Positions 9,022 to 17,500 of a stretch of 64,000 nt of DNA are shown one piece after another. Every line of letters starts with the position of its first letter. Position 1 is the first letter of the stretch. Origin of the DNA: CAJBVG01 sp943371425 (lineage in GTDB: Bacteria > Bacteroidota > Bacteroidia > Sphingobacteriales > Sphingobacteriaceae); contig CALRUR010000011.1 of assembly GCA_943371425.1 (NCBI GenBank), positions 1-64,000 of the forward strand. Direction: 5' to 3'. The translations under genes and the position numbers were made by a program. Under the pieces are notes generated by a model. That model was not told the origin of the DNA, made no database searches, and worked only from the letters and a program-made list of their open reading frames with translations.

Positions 9022-9435
9022 TTAATGATGTGATTTCTCTGATTCCACTGGAGCCATTCCGTTTTTTACGCGGTAATCGTTGATGGCAGCTTTAATAGCA
9101 TCTTCAGCTAATACCGAGCAGTGAATTTTCACTGGTGGTAAGGCTAATTCTTCTACAATGTCCATGTTATCAATTTCCAATGCTTGGTCAATTGATTTAC
9201 CTTTTAACCATTCAGTAGCTAATGAAGAGGAAGCAATTGCAGATCCACAACCAAATGTTTTAAATTTTGCGTCTTGGATTACATTGTTCTCGTCTACTTC
9301 AATTTGTAAACGCATTACGTCGCCACATTCTGGCGCACCAACTAAACCCGTACCTACGGTGTTTTTACTTTTATCCAACGTTCCCACGTTACGAGGGTTG
9401 TTGTAGTGATCGATTACTTTTTCTGAATATGCCAT
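9022..9435 (-). CDS. iscU: Iron-sulfur cluster scaffold IscU
   Basis: 137 residues. The three cluster-ligating cysteines are present: C37 in GAPECGDVM, C63 in FGCGSAIASS, and C106 in KIHCSVLAEDA. The Asp of ECGD that makes clusters labile is kept. The KIHCS segment replaces the usual LPPVKLHC chaperone-binding motif only slightly (LPPVKIHC), so HscA-type recognition is plausible. Clusters are built here with sulfur from IscS encoded just upstream. Confidence 0.96.
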   Translation of the reverse strand: MAYSEKVIDHYNNPRNVGTLDKSKNTVGTGLVGAPECGDVMRLQIEVDENNVIQDAKFKTFGCGSAIASSSLATEWLKGKSIDQALEIDNMDIVEELALPPVKIHCSVLAEDAIKAAINDYRVKNGMAPVESEKSHH

Positions 9436-9439
9436 AATT

Positions 9440-9544
9440 TTAATGTGCTAATATGTTAATGTGCTAATTAGCTAATGGAGCTAATTTTGTGCTTAATTGT
9501 TGGTTTAAATTAGCTAATTATTTTATTAGCTAATTAGCTAATTA
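9440..9544. repeat. 8-mer tandem repeat (GCTAATTA/GTGCTAAT type), palindromic
   Basis: Degenerate 8-base units fill the gap between iscS and iscU. Many contain the self-complementary word ATTAGCTAAT, so the left and right halves can pair. Similar words occur at 24797-24820 and 27120. Confidence 0.75.
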
Positions 9545-10759
9545 TTAATGTTCCGCCCACTCTACCGAATCCAAGTCAATACCTTCTTTAAACATTTCCC
9601 AAAGCGGACTCATTTCTCTTAATTTATTTACTGCAGTTTTGGTTACTTCAATGGCGTAATCTACTTCTTCATCAGTTGTAAACCTACCTAATCCAAAACG
9701 GATAGATGAATGTGCTAAATCATCATTCAAGCCTAAGCTCTTTAATACATATGATGGTTCTAAGGAAGCCGAAGTACAAGCAGATCCAGAAGATACTGCT
9801 AAGTCTTTCATCGCCATCATTAATCCTTCACCTTCTACATATTTAAAGGAAATATTAGTTGTATGCGGTAATCTGCTTTCTTTGTTACCGTTAACATACG
9901 ACTCTTCTAAAGTGCTTAAAGAACTTTCTAATTTATCTCTTAAAGCTGATAAACGAATTGCATCTTTTTCCATATCCAACATTGCAATTTCGGCAGCTTT
10001 GCCTAAACCAACAATTCCTGGTACGTTTAAAGTTCCCGAACGCATTCCACGCTCGTGTCCGCCTCCGTCCATTTGAGCCGTAACTTTAACCCTCGGATTT
10101 TTTCTGCGTACATATAATGCACCAATTCCTTTTGGTCCGTACATTTTATGCCCAGAGAACGACATTAAATCGATGCCATCTGTTTCTACATTTACAGGAA
10201 TTTTACCTACTGCTTGCGTAGCATCTGTATGTAATAATACACCGTGTTTACGGGCAATTTCTGATATTTTTTTGATGTGTTGAACTACTCCAATTTCATT
10301 ATTTCCATACATAATAGATATAAGTATGGTTTTAGGAGTAATTGCAGCTTCTAGTTTGGCTAAATCAACCATACCATCAGCTTGTACATCTAAATACGTA
10401 ACTTCAGCACCTTGTTTTTCTAAGTGGTGGCATGTATCTAATATTGCTTTATGCTCGGTGGTTAAGGTAATAATATGATTTCCTTTACTTTGATACATTT
10501 CGAAAACCCCTTTTATAGCAAGGTTATTCGATTCAGTAGCTCCTGAAGTAAAGATGATTTCTTTTTCAGTGCATCCTATCAATTTAGAAATTTGTTCTCT
10601 TGCATAATCAACAGCTTCTTCTGCAACCCAACCAAATGGGTGGTTTCTGCTTGCTGCATTTCCAAATTTCTCAGTGAAATAAGGGATCATTGCTTCTAAT
10701 ACACGCGGGTCCATAGGTGTGGTGGCGTTATTATCGAGGTATATTGGAAGTTTTACCAT
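9545..10759 (-). CDS. iscS: Cysteine desulfurase IscS
   Basis: 404 residues, the usual IscS length. Pyridoxal phosphate lysine K205 lies in SFSGHKMYGPKG, and the catalytic Cys328 in the mobile loop SSGSACTSAS. HTDATQAVGK holds the PLP-contacting Asp. The enzyme takes sulfur from cysteine as a persulfide and hands it to IscU. First gene of the isc operon, preceded by a -7 box at 10789-10796. No IscR-like regulator gene lies next to it. Confidence 0.97.
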   Translation of the reverse strand: MVKLPIYLDNNATTPMDPRVLEAMIPYFTEKFGNAASRNHPFGWVAEEAVDYAREQISKLIGCTEKEIIFTSGATESNNLAIKGVFEMYQSKGNHIITLTTEHKAILDTCHHLEKQGAEVTYLDVQADGMVDLAKLEAAITPKTILISIMYGNNEIGVVQHIKKISEIARKHGVLLHTDATQAVGKIPVNVETDGIDLMSFSGHKMYGPKGIGALYVRRKNPRVKVTAQMDGGGHERGMRSGTLNVPGIVGLGKAAEIAMLDMEKDAIRLSALRDKLESSLSTLEESYVNGNKESRLPHTTNISFKYVEGEGLMMAMKDLAVSSGSACTSASLEPSYVLKSLGLNDDLAHSSIRFGLGRFTTDEEVDYAIEVTKTAVNKLREMSPLWEMFKEGIDLDSVEWAEH

Positions 10760-10788
10760 GTTTATTTAGACTTTATATAAATTACATA

Positions 10789-10796
10789 CAAATATA
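10789..10796 (-). promoter_or_regulatory. -7 promoter element of iscS operon
   Basis: On the minus strand this reads TATATTTG, matching TAnnTTTG. A TTG lies 16 bases further upstream, a little closer than the usual 19-21. Confidence 0.55.
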
Positions 10797-10873
10797 GCCA
10801 TTTTTATAAATTCAATGGCATTTTTTCATTTTTTAATTCCTGCATTTTCTTCATTTAATTGGTATTTTTGACC

Positions 10874-11278
10874 ATGAATAAAATTGAACACATCGGAATT
10901 GCGGTTAAAAACCTTGATGCATCAACAAGTATTTTCGAAAAATTGTTTGCTCAGAAATCATATAAACGTGAAGAAGTGGAGTCGGAGGGTGTATTAACAG
11001 AATTCTTCCAAGTTGGGCCGAATAAAATAGAATTATTAGAAGCTACAAAACCAGATAGTGCCATTGCAAAATTTATAGAGAAAAAAGGAGAAGGCATACA
11101 CCATATAGCCTTTGATGTTAGCGATATAGTGGCCGAAATGAAAAGGTTAGAAGCAGAAGGCTTTACCTTATTAAATAAGGAGCCCAAAAAAGGAGCCGAT
11201 AACAAACTGGTATGTTTTGTTCACCCTAAAGATGCTAACGGGGTTTTAATAGAAATTTGCCAAGAAATTAAGGCTTAA
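10874..11278 (+). CDS. mce: Methylmalonyl-CoA epimerase
   Basis: 134 residues of vicinal-oxygen-chelate fold with two repeated beta-alpha-beta modules. Metal-site residues are visible as H in KIEHIGIAV, H in GIHHIAFDV, and E in LIEICQE. The enzyme interconverts R- and S-methylmalonyl-CoA in the propionyl-CoA to succinyl-CoA route. The ATG at 10874 is preferred; a TTG at 10859 would add five residues. It reads away from iscS with a shared intergenic region. Confidence 0.92.
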   Translation: MNKIEHIGIAVKNLDASTSIFEKLFAQKSYKREEVESEGVLTEFFQVGPNKIELLEATKPDSAIAKFIEKKGEGIHHIAFDVSDIVAEMKRLEAEGFTLLNKEPKKGADNKLVCFVHPKDANGVLIEICQEIKA

Positions 11279-11310
11279 ATTGAGTATTTTTGAATAAAAA
11301 TTGAAATACA

Positions 11311-11342
11311 TTTGCATTTTAAGCAATGCTTTTCTACATTTG
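11311..11342 (+). promoter_or_regulatory. Bacteroidota-type promoter of rpmE2
   Basis: TTTG (11311-11314), a 20-base spacer, then TACATTTG (11335-11342). Both elements and spacing match the phylum's sigma-factor consensus. The start codon is at 11365. Confidence 0.8.
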
Positions 11343-11364
11343 CAGTCCGAATTTTAAAGAGAAG

Positions 11365-11613
11365 ATGAAAGCAGAAATACATCCTAAGAACTATAGATTA
11401 GTCGTTTTCAAAGACTTATCTTGCGACTATTCATTTATGACACAGTCGGCAATCGAAACCAAAGACACTGTTGTTTGGGAAGATGGCAACGAATATCCAT
11501 TGGTAAAATTAGAGATCTCACACAAATCTCACCCTTTTTACACTGGTAAATTGAAATTGGTTGATACAGCAGGTCGTATCGACAAGTTCAAAACTCGTTA
11601 CGCAAAGAAATAA
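11365..11613 (+). CDS. rpmE2: 50S ribosomal protein L31 type B
   Basis: 82 residues starting MKAEIHPKNYRLVVF. It has the type B insertion (VVWEDGNEYPLVKLEISHKSHPFYTG) and lacks the zinc-binding cysteines of type A L31; one Cys remains in LSCDYS. Type B proteins are the zinc-independent form. The upstream ATG 11326 would place the promoter inside the gene, so 11365 is the start. It has its own promoter and a terminator. Confidence 0.96.
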   Translation: MKAEIHPKNYRLVVFKDLSCDYSFMTQSAIETKDTVVWEDGNEYPLVKLEISHKSHPFYTGKLKLVDTAGRIDKFKTRYAKK

Positions 11614-11640
11614 TTTAAGCATACCTAATAATATGTTTTT

Positions 11641-11674
11641 GAAAGTCTGGCTCCAAGCCGGACTTTCTTATTTT
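11641..11674 (+). terminator. Rho-independent terminator of rpmE2
   Basis: An 11-base stem, GAAAGTCTGGC with GCCGGACTTTC, has one G-T pair and a short loop. It is followed by TTATTTT. It lies 28 bases after the rpmE2 stop. Confidence 0.85.
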
Positions 11675-11729
11675 ACAAGCGTTGGTAATTTTCTCCTAAA
11701 TATGTTCTCAAGCCTTCTATCTTTGCTAA

Positions 11730-12902
11730 ATGAACATTATTTTATTCGACGACTCGAGTAGGGGGCAATTATTACCTCTTACCTTTACCCGTCCGGTTGC
11801 AGAAATCCGAATCGGCATGCTCAGTATAAAAGAGAAGTGGCATTATTATTTCCCTTCGGCAAAAATTTCTTACTTAACAGAAAGTTATTTGCAAGAGAAA
11901 TTTCCAATTCAACAAGACCCTCAAACTATTTGGATTAATGCATCTGTATTGCCAAATGTAGAATGTAAAAATGCTATTCTTAGCTTAAAATATGGAGAGG
12001 CTATACTTGATGATTCAAAAATATTATTGAAATATGCGGAATCACTTTCTACAGAAACCATAGACACACAAGTAAATTTTAGTCACGATTACTTAAATGA
12101 CTTGCCGCAAATTTTTTCTTGGAATGATAGAGAATGTCGCAAAGATTTTGAATTATTAACCTTAGGAAAAAAATCACTATCCTTAAATGCGTCAAATACC
12201 TTAATAGGTAGCCCCGATCAATTATTTATTGAAGAGGGAGCAATCGTAAATGCATCTATTTTAAATACCAGTTCTGGCCCGATTTACATCGCAAAAGAGG
12301 CTGAAGTGATGGAAGGTTGTATGATACGTGGTCCCTTTTATTTGGGAGAACATTCGCAAACAAAAATGGGTACAAAAATTTATGGAGCTACCAGTATTGG
12401 CCAACATTGTAAAGTTGGAGGCGAGTTAAATAATGTAGTAATATTTGGCTTTAGCAACAAAGCACACGACGGATTTTTGGGTAATGCAGTAATAGGAGAG
12501 TGGTGTAATATTGGCGCCGATAGTAATAATTCAAATCTTAAAAATAATTACGCAGAGGTTAAATTATGGAATTACTTAAGCAATAATTTCAAGAAAACAG
12601 GTTTACAATTTTGCGGCTTAATAATGGGCGATCATGCAAAGTGCGGTATAAACACCATGTTTAATACAGGTACGGTTGTAGGAGTGGCAAGTAATGTTTT
12701 TGGTTCGGGATTCCCTCGTAATTTTATACCTGATTTTTCTTGGGGTGGAGCACATGGCATGGAAGTATATCAACTAAACAAAGTATTTGAGGTGGCCTCT
12801 AAAGTATATGAGAGAAGAGGATTAGTGTTTGATGAACAAGAAAAAAATATTTTGCTAAACATATTTGAATCGACAAAAGATTATAGAAAAAGTTATGAGT
12901 AG
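11730..12902 (+). CDS. GlmU-like sugar nucleotidyltransferase/acyltransferase of Bacteroidota type
   Basis: 390 residues. The N-terminus (NIILFDDSSRGQLLPLTFTRP) is a divergent nucleotidyltransferase fold lacking the usual GxGTRM loop. From about residue 150 on there is a left-handed parallel beta-helix with hexapeptide periodicity (ASILNTSSGPIYIAKEAEVM, YLGEHSQTKMGTKIYGATSIG). This matches the alternative bacterial GlmU family (TIGR03991), proposed to make UDP-GlcNAc. Near the rpmE2 and tpiA genes as in relatives. The tpiA start overlaps its last eight bases. The enzymatic role is family inference. Confidence 0.85.
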   Translation: MNIILFDDSSRGQLLPLTFTRPVAEIRIGMLSIKEKWHYYFPSAKISYLTESYLQEKFPIQQDPQTIWINASVLPNVECKNAILSLKYGEAILDDSKILLKYAESLSTETIDTQVNFSHDYLNDLPQIFSWNDRECRKDFELLTLGKKSLSLNASNTLIGSPDQLFIEEGAIVNASILNTSSGPIYIAKEAEVMEGCMIRGPFYLGEHSQTKMGTKIYGATSIGQHCKVGGELNNVVIFGFSNKAHDGFLGNAVIGEWCNIGADSNNSNLKNNYAEVKLWNYLSNNFKKTGLQFCGLIMGDHAKCGINTMFNTGTVVGVASNVFGSGFPRNFIPDFSWGGAHGMEVYQLNKVFEVASKVYERRGLVFDEQEKNILLNIFESTKDYRKSYE

Positions 12903-13668
12903 AAAAAAAATTGTTGCTGGTAATTGGAAAATGAACAAAGATTACCTTACAGGTTTAGAACTAATTTCTGAAGCAGTGTATATGATTAAAGATGAATTGC
13001 ACCGTGAGGTAACTACGGTGTTCGCAACACCTTATATCCATTTATCGTCTATTCAGAAATTGATTGCAACAGAAAGCAATTTCCATGTGGCTGCACAAAA
13101 TTGCCATCATGAAAAATCGGGGGCATACACCGGTGAAATATCTGCTGAAATGATTAAATCTGTTGGAGTTGAATACGTAATAATTGGGCACTCGGAACGA
13201 AGAGAGTACCAACACGAGGATGGGAAATTATTAGCAAAAAAAGTAAACATTGCTTTGGAGAATAACTTAATTCCTATTTTTTGTATTGGCGAAAAATTAG
13301 AAGAGAGAGAATCTGAAAAACATTTTAGTACCGTTCAGCAACAATTAGAAGAATCTTTGTTTCATTTAACAAATGATCAAATAAAAAACATTGTATTGGC
13401 CTACGAGCCAGTTTGGGCAATTGGTACTGGCAAAACGGCTAGTCCAGAACAAGCACAAGAAATGCATGCATTTATTAGAGGTGTAATAGCTAATAAATTT
13501 ACCAAAGAAATAGCTGAAAACATGAGCATTTTATATGGTGGAAGCTGTAATCCAAGTAATGCAAAATCATTATTTTCTCAGATAGATATTGATGGCGGAT
13601 TAATTGGTGGAGCTTCCTTAAAGTCAAGAGATTTTACAGACATACACATTGCCTTTAACGAATTATAA
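12895..13668 (+). CDS. tpiA: Triosephosphate isomerase
   Basis: 257 residues. Catalytic residues are visible: Asn10 and Lys12 in GNWKMN, His99 in IIGHSERRE, Glu171 in AYEPVWAIGTGK. The phosphate loop (YGGSCNP, then DGGLIGGASL) is intact. It interconverts dihydroxyacetone phosphate and glyceraldehyde 3-phosphate. The ATG at 12895 is the family start; an in-frame ATG at 12865 inside the previous gene is less likely. Coupled to the GlmU-like gene by an eight-base overlap. Confidence 0.98.
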   Translation: MSRKKIVAGNWKMNKDYLTGLELISEAVYMIKDELHREVTTVFATPYIHLSSIQKLIATESNFHVAAQNCHHEKSGAYTGEISAEMIKSVGVEYVIIGHSERREYQHEDGKLLAKKVNIALENNLIPIFCIGEKLEERESEKHFSTVQQQLEESLFHLTNDQIKNIVLAYEPVWAIGTGKTASPEQAQEMHAFIRGVIANKFTKEIAENMSILYGGSCNPSNAKSLFSQIDIDGGLIGGASLKSRDFTDIHIAFNEL

Positions 13669-13669
13669 A

Positions 13670-14515
13670 ATGACCGGAAATTATATAGAGTTAGTATTTA
13701 CAGTAGTAGGTGGAGAAGAATTTGTTTCGGATATATTGATGAGTGAACTGGCAGAAGTTGGATTCGATTCTTTTGATCAAAATGAATTAGGATTTAGAGC
13801 CTATATTCCATCACATTTGTTTTCGGAAGATAAAGTACAAGAAGCCATTAGTGAATATAAAGAGCAATTTACTTTTGCGTATGAGATTAATTTAATTCCT
13901 TACAAAAATTGGAATGAAGTGTGGGAAAGTAATTTTAAAGCAATTACAATAAAAGACCAACTTTATATTTATGCTGATTTTCATGAGAAGAAGGAGTATC
14001 CTTATCAAATAAAAATACATCCTAAAATGGCTTTTGGAACTGGGCATCATGAAACCACTTTCCAAATGGCAGAAGTAATGCTTGAGGTTGATTTTACAGG
14101 TAAGCGAGTGCTCGACATGGGTTGTGGAACGGGTATTTTAGCCATACTTGCTCATTTAAAAGGAGCAAAAGAAATTACAGCCATTGATAATGATCCTATA
14201 GCTGCAGATAGTTGCCAAGAAAATGCACTATTAAACAATATGAACGATGCGAAAATTTTATGTGGCGATGCAAGTAACTTAAATGGGATGGAGTTTGATA
14301 TTATACTTGCAAATATTAATAGAAACATTTTACTTAATGATATGCAATCGTATGCTAATTGCCTTGTAAACGATGGATTAATTTTGTTTAGTGGATTTTA
14401 CACAGAAGATTTAGAAATGATTAAAGAAAGTGCAGAACGTAACGGCATGTATTATCAGCATCATCAACATAAAAATAATTGGGTGGTAGCAGCGTTTAAG
14501 AAGAGTGTTAATTAA
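13670..14515 (+). CDS. prmA: Ribosomal protein L11 methyltransferase
   Basis: 281 residues. SAM-binding motif I is VLDMGCGTGILAIL and the family signature AFGTGHHETT precedes it. The active-site motif DIILANINRNI corresponds to the NPPY-like region of PrmA. The N-terminal ferredoxin-like domain that grips L11 is present but divergent. The ATG at 13670 follows the tpiA stop by one base, so translation is coupled. Confidence 0.94.
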   Translation: MTGNYIELVFTVVGGEEFVSDILMSELAEVGFDSFDQNELGFRAYIPSHLFSEDKVQEAISEYKEQFTFAYEINLIPYKNWNEVWESNFKAITIKDQLYIYADFHEKKEYPYQIKIHPKMAFGTGHHETTFQMAEVMLEVDFTGKRVLDMGCGTGILAILAHLKGAKEITAIDNDPIAADSCQENALLNNMNDAKILCGDASNLNGMEFDIILANINRNILLNDMQSYANCLVNDGLILFSGFYTEDLEMIKESAERNGMYYQHHQHKNNWVVAAFKKSVN

Positions 14516-14520
14516 CAATA

Positions 14521-17500
14521 ATGAAATTTAGAAATCTATTTGTATTTACCCTACTTGCTTTATTTTTATCGATAAATGCATTCGCACAGCCAAAGAATTT
14601 TAGTAATAATCCGGATAAATTTTTGGATGAGTTAGAAGCTTATTTTAAAGATACAAAGGCTGATGACGATACTCGAAAAGCCTTAACTAACTTCAGCAAA
14701 TTAATTAAAGCTCAAGTGTATGATACGGAGCAATTAAATACCATTATTAGCACAGCGAATAAAATGGCCGACCGAAAAATGAAGGCCGACCAAGAGTATA
14801 AAGATTATTTAATTTCTTTAGTTGATATTCAGAAATCACCAAAAGCAATAGACAATTTTAAAGTTGTACATGAAATTTTAGCGGCAAGTTTAAAAAAGAA
14901 AAATAGAGAAGCGGCCTTATTTTTAGCTTTTACTTCAGGCTTTTTTAATGGAAATGTGTTGTATGAATCTAAATCTACCAAATGGTATTTACCTAATGAT
15001 ACATATGAGTTAAAAATGGATTCGATCCCTGTAGTAAAAGTATTGGGAAACATTGATATTATTGGGGAAGCCAGAGGCGATAGATCTGTTATTTACCAAA
15101 CCTCTGGAACCTTTTATCCTACAAAAAGAATATGGAGGGGTAAGGGTGGAATTGTGAATTGGTCGCGTGCTGGATTAGATACAACAGTAGTATTTGCCAA
15201 ACTAAAAAACTATACAATTGATTGTACTAAATCTGATTTTTCTGCAGACTCTGTTCAGTTTTTTCATACTAAACTTTTTAAAACAGCTTTAATTGGAAAG
15301 TTGGAAGATCGATTATCCACTAATAACAAACCAGAGAATGCTACCTATCCGAAATTTGATTCTTATGAGAAGAAATATGAAATAAAAAATTTCTTTACCA
15401 ACGTAGATTATCAAGGAGGCTTTAGTATGGTAGGCAGTAAGCTTTACGGTGTTGGCTCTGACGATGAGAAGGCTAGTATTATTATTTACAACAATGGTAA
15501 AGTGGTGCTAAGTACTTACTCTAATGCCTATGTTTTACAAGCCGATGAAATTGTATCATACCCAGCAGAAGTATCTATTTATTTGCAGAAAGATTCCATT
15601 TATCACCCAGGTGTGGAGTTTAGGTTTAATGCTGGCAAGCGTACCATGGTTTTATTGCGTAGAGATGTTGGTATTGGAAATGCTTCGTTTTACGATTCGT
15701 ACCATCAAATGACATTTGAGGTGGAGCGTATGGAATGGAACATCGATAAACCAATTATTGAAATGGGAACAATAAAAGGTAGATTTCAAAAAGAATCCTA
15801 TTTCGAATCTAAAAATTTTTATAAAGAAGAAAAGTTTAGAAAAATTGCGGGGATTCAAGAATACAATCCGCTTACTATTTTAAAAAGAATTTCAACTCGC
15901 GAACGCTCCAAAACCATCAGTATTTCTACTTATGCAAAAGAAGTTAAGTTGAGAGAACAAGATGTATTAGGCTTACTCAGATCATTGGTTGAGTATGGTT
16001 TTATTGGCATGAACGAAAACAAAGGTTTGATTTACATTAAAGAAAAAACCTTTAACTATATAAGTAACGAAGCAGGTAATTTAGATTATGATGTTATGCG
16101 TTTTGGATCTTTGGCAGATTCAAATATAAATGCCTATTTAAATATTACTTCTAAAGATTTAGTAATACAAGGCATTGATCAAATATTTTTGAGCGATTCG
16201 CAAAGTGTAAATATTCGTCCGTACTTAGGTAAGATTACCGTTAAGCAAAATAGAGATATTGAATTTGGTGGAAAGGTACATGCTGGTACACTAGATTTTT
16301 ATGGAAAGAATTTCAGTTTTAGTTATAATAACTTCAAAATTTCGATGCCTAAAATTGATTCGATGAAAATTAAAGTCTTAGGCAAACAAGATATTAATGG
16401 TTACCGACAATTATTAAGTTTGAAAACTGTATTGAGAGACATTACAGGGAATTTATACATAGACGAACCTCAAAATAAATCGGGTTTAAAAAATTTCCCA
16501 CAATATCCATACTTCGAATCGCTTGGCGAATCGTATGTATACTATGATTATGCGTATATACAAAACAGTGTGTATAGAAGAAGTGATTTTTGGTTTTTAA
16601 TTGAACCATTTATTATTGATAGTTTAGATAATATAAGTTCAACAACAGGTTTGGCGTTCCCAGGTACCATGCACTCTGGAGGAATATTCCCAGATTACAA
16701 AGAGACTTTAACGTATCAACCCGATACATCATTGGGTTATGTACACAGGACACCTGCTGAGGGATATGCAATGTATAAAGGCAAGGCAAGGTATTACAAT
16801 ACCATTCGTTTAAGCGATAAAGGATATTACGGTTCTGGTCGAATAGATTATTTAGCCTCGGTAACACAATCGGATCGCTTTTTATTTTTACTTGACTCTA
16901 CAAATGCACCCATCCAAACTTTTGATTTAGAAGAGAAAGCAAACCACCCGTTGGCCATTTCTCGCATGTCGTACTTTCATTGGGAACCCTATGAAGATAG
17001 TATGTTTGTAGTAAGTAGAGCCAATACAACCGACTTGTATAAGGGTAAAAATGATTTTACAGGAACCATTATTTATACCCCACAAAATTTAACTGGTAAT
17101 GGCAGGTCGCATATAAAAGGAGCAGATTTGTTTTCGAGAAGATTTGTATTTAACAATTCGAATTTTGAAGCCGAACATAGCATTGCAAAAATTTATGCAA
17201 TAGATACAACAAAGCTTGCCATAGAAGCAGGAGATGTAAAATCAAAAATAGATTTTGTGGCTAAGCGAGGAGATTTTGTGGCCAATAATCCGGATGAATT
17301 AATTAAGTTCCCTTATAACTTATATGCAACGAGTTTGCCGGTGTTTACTTGGTTCTTCGACCTACAAAAGATGGATTTCAGCATGCCTATTTCGGGAAAA
17401 AATAAATATGAATTCGTTTCTATCCATCCGTCGCAAGACTCTTTAAATTTTGAAGCACAAAAAGCTACCTACGATTTAGTAAAAGAAGATATAAAAATTG

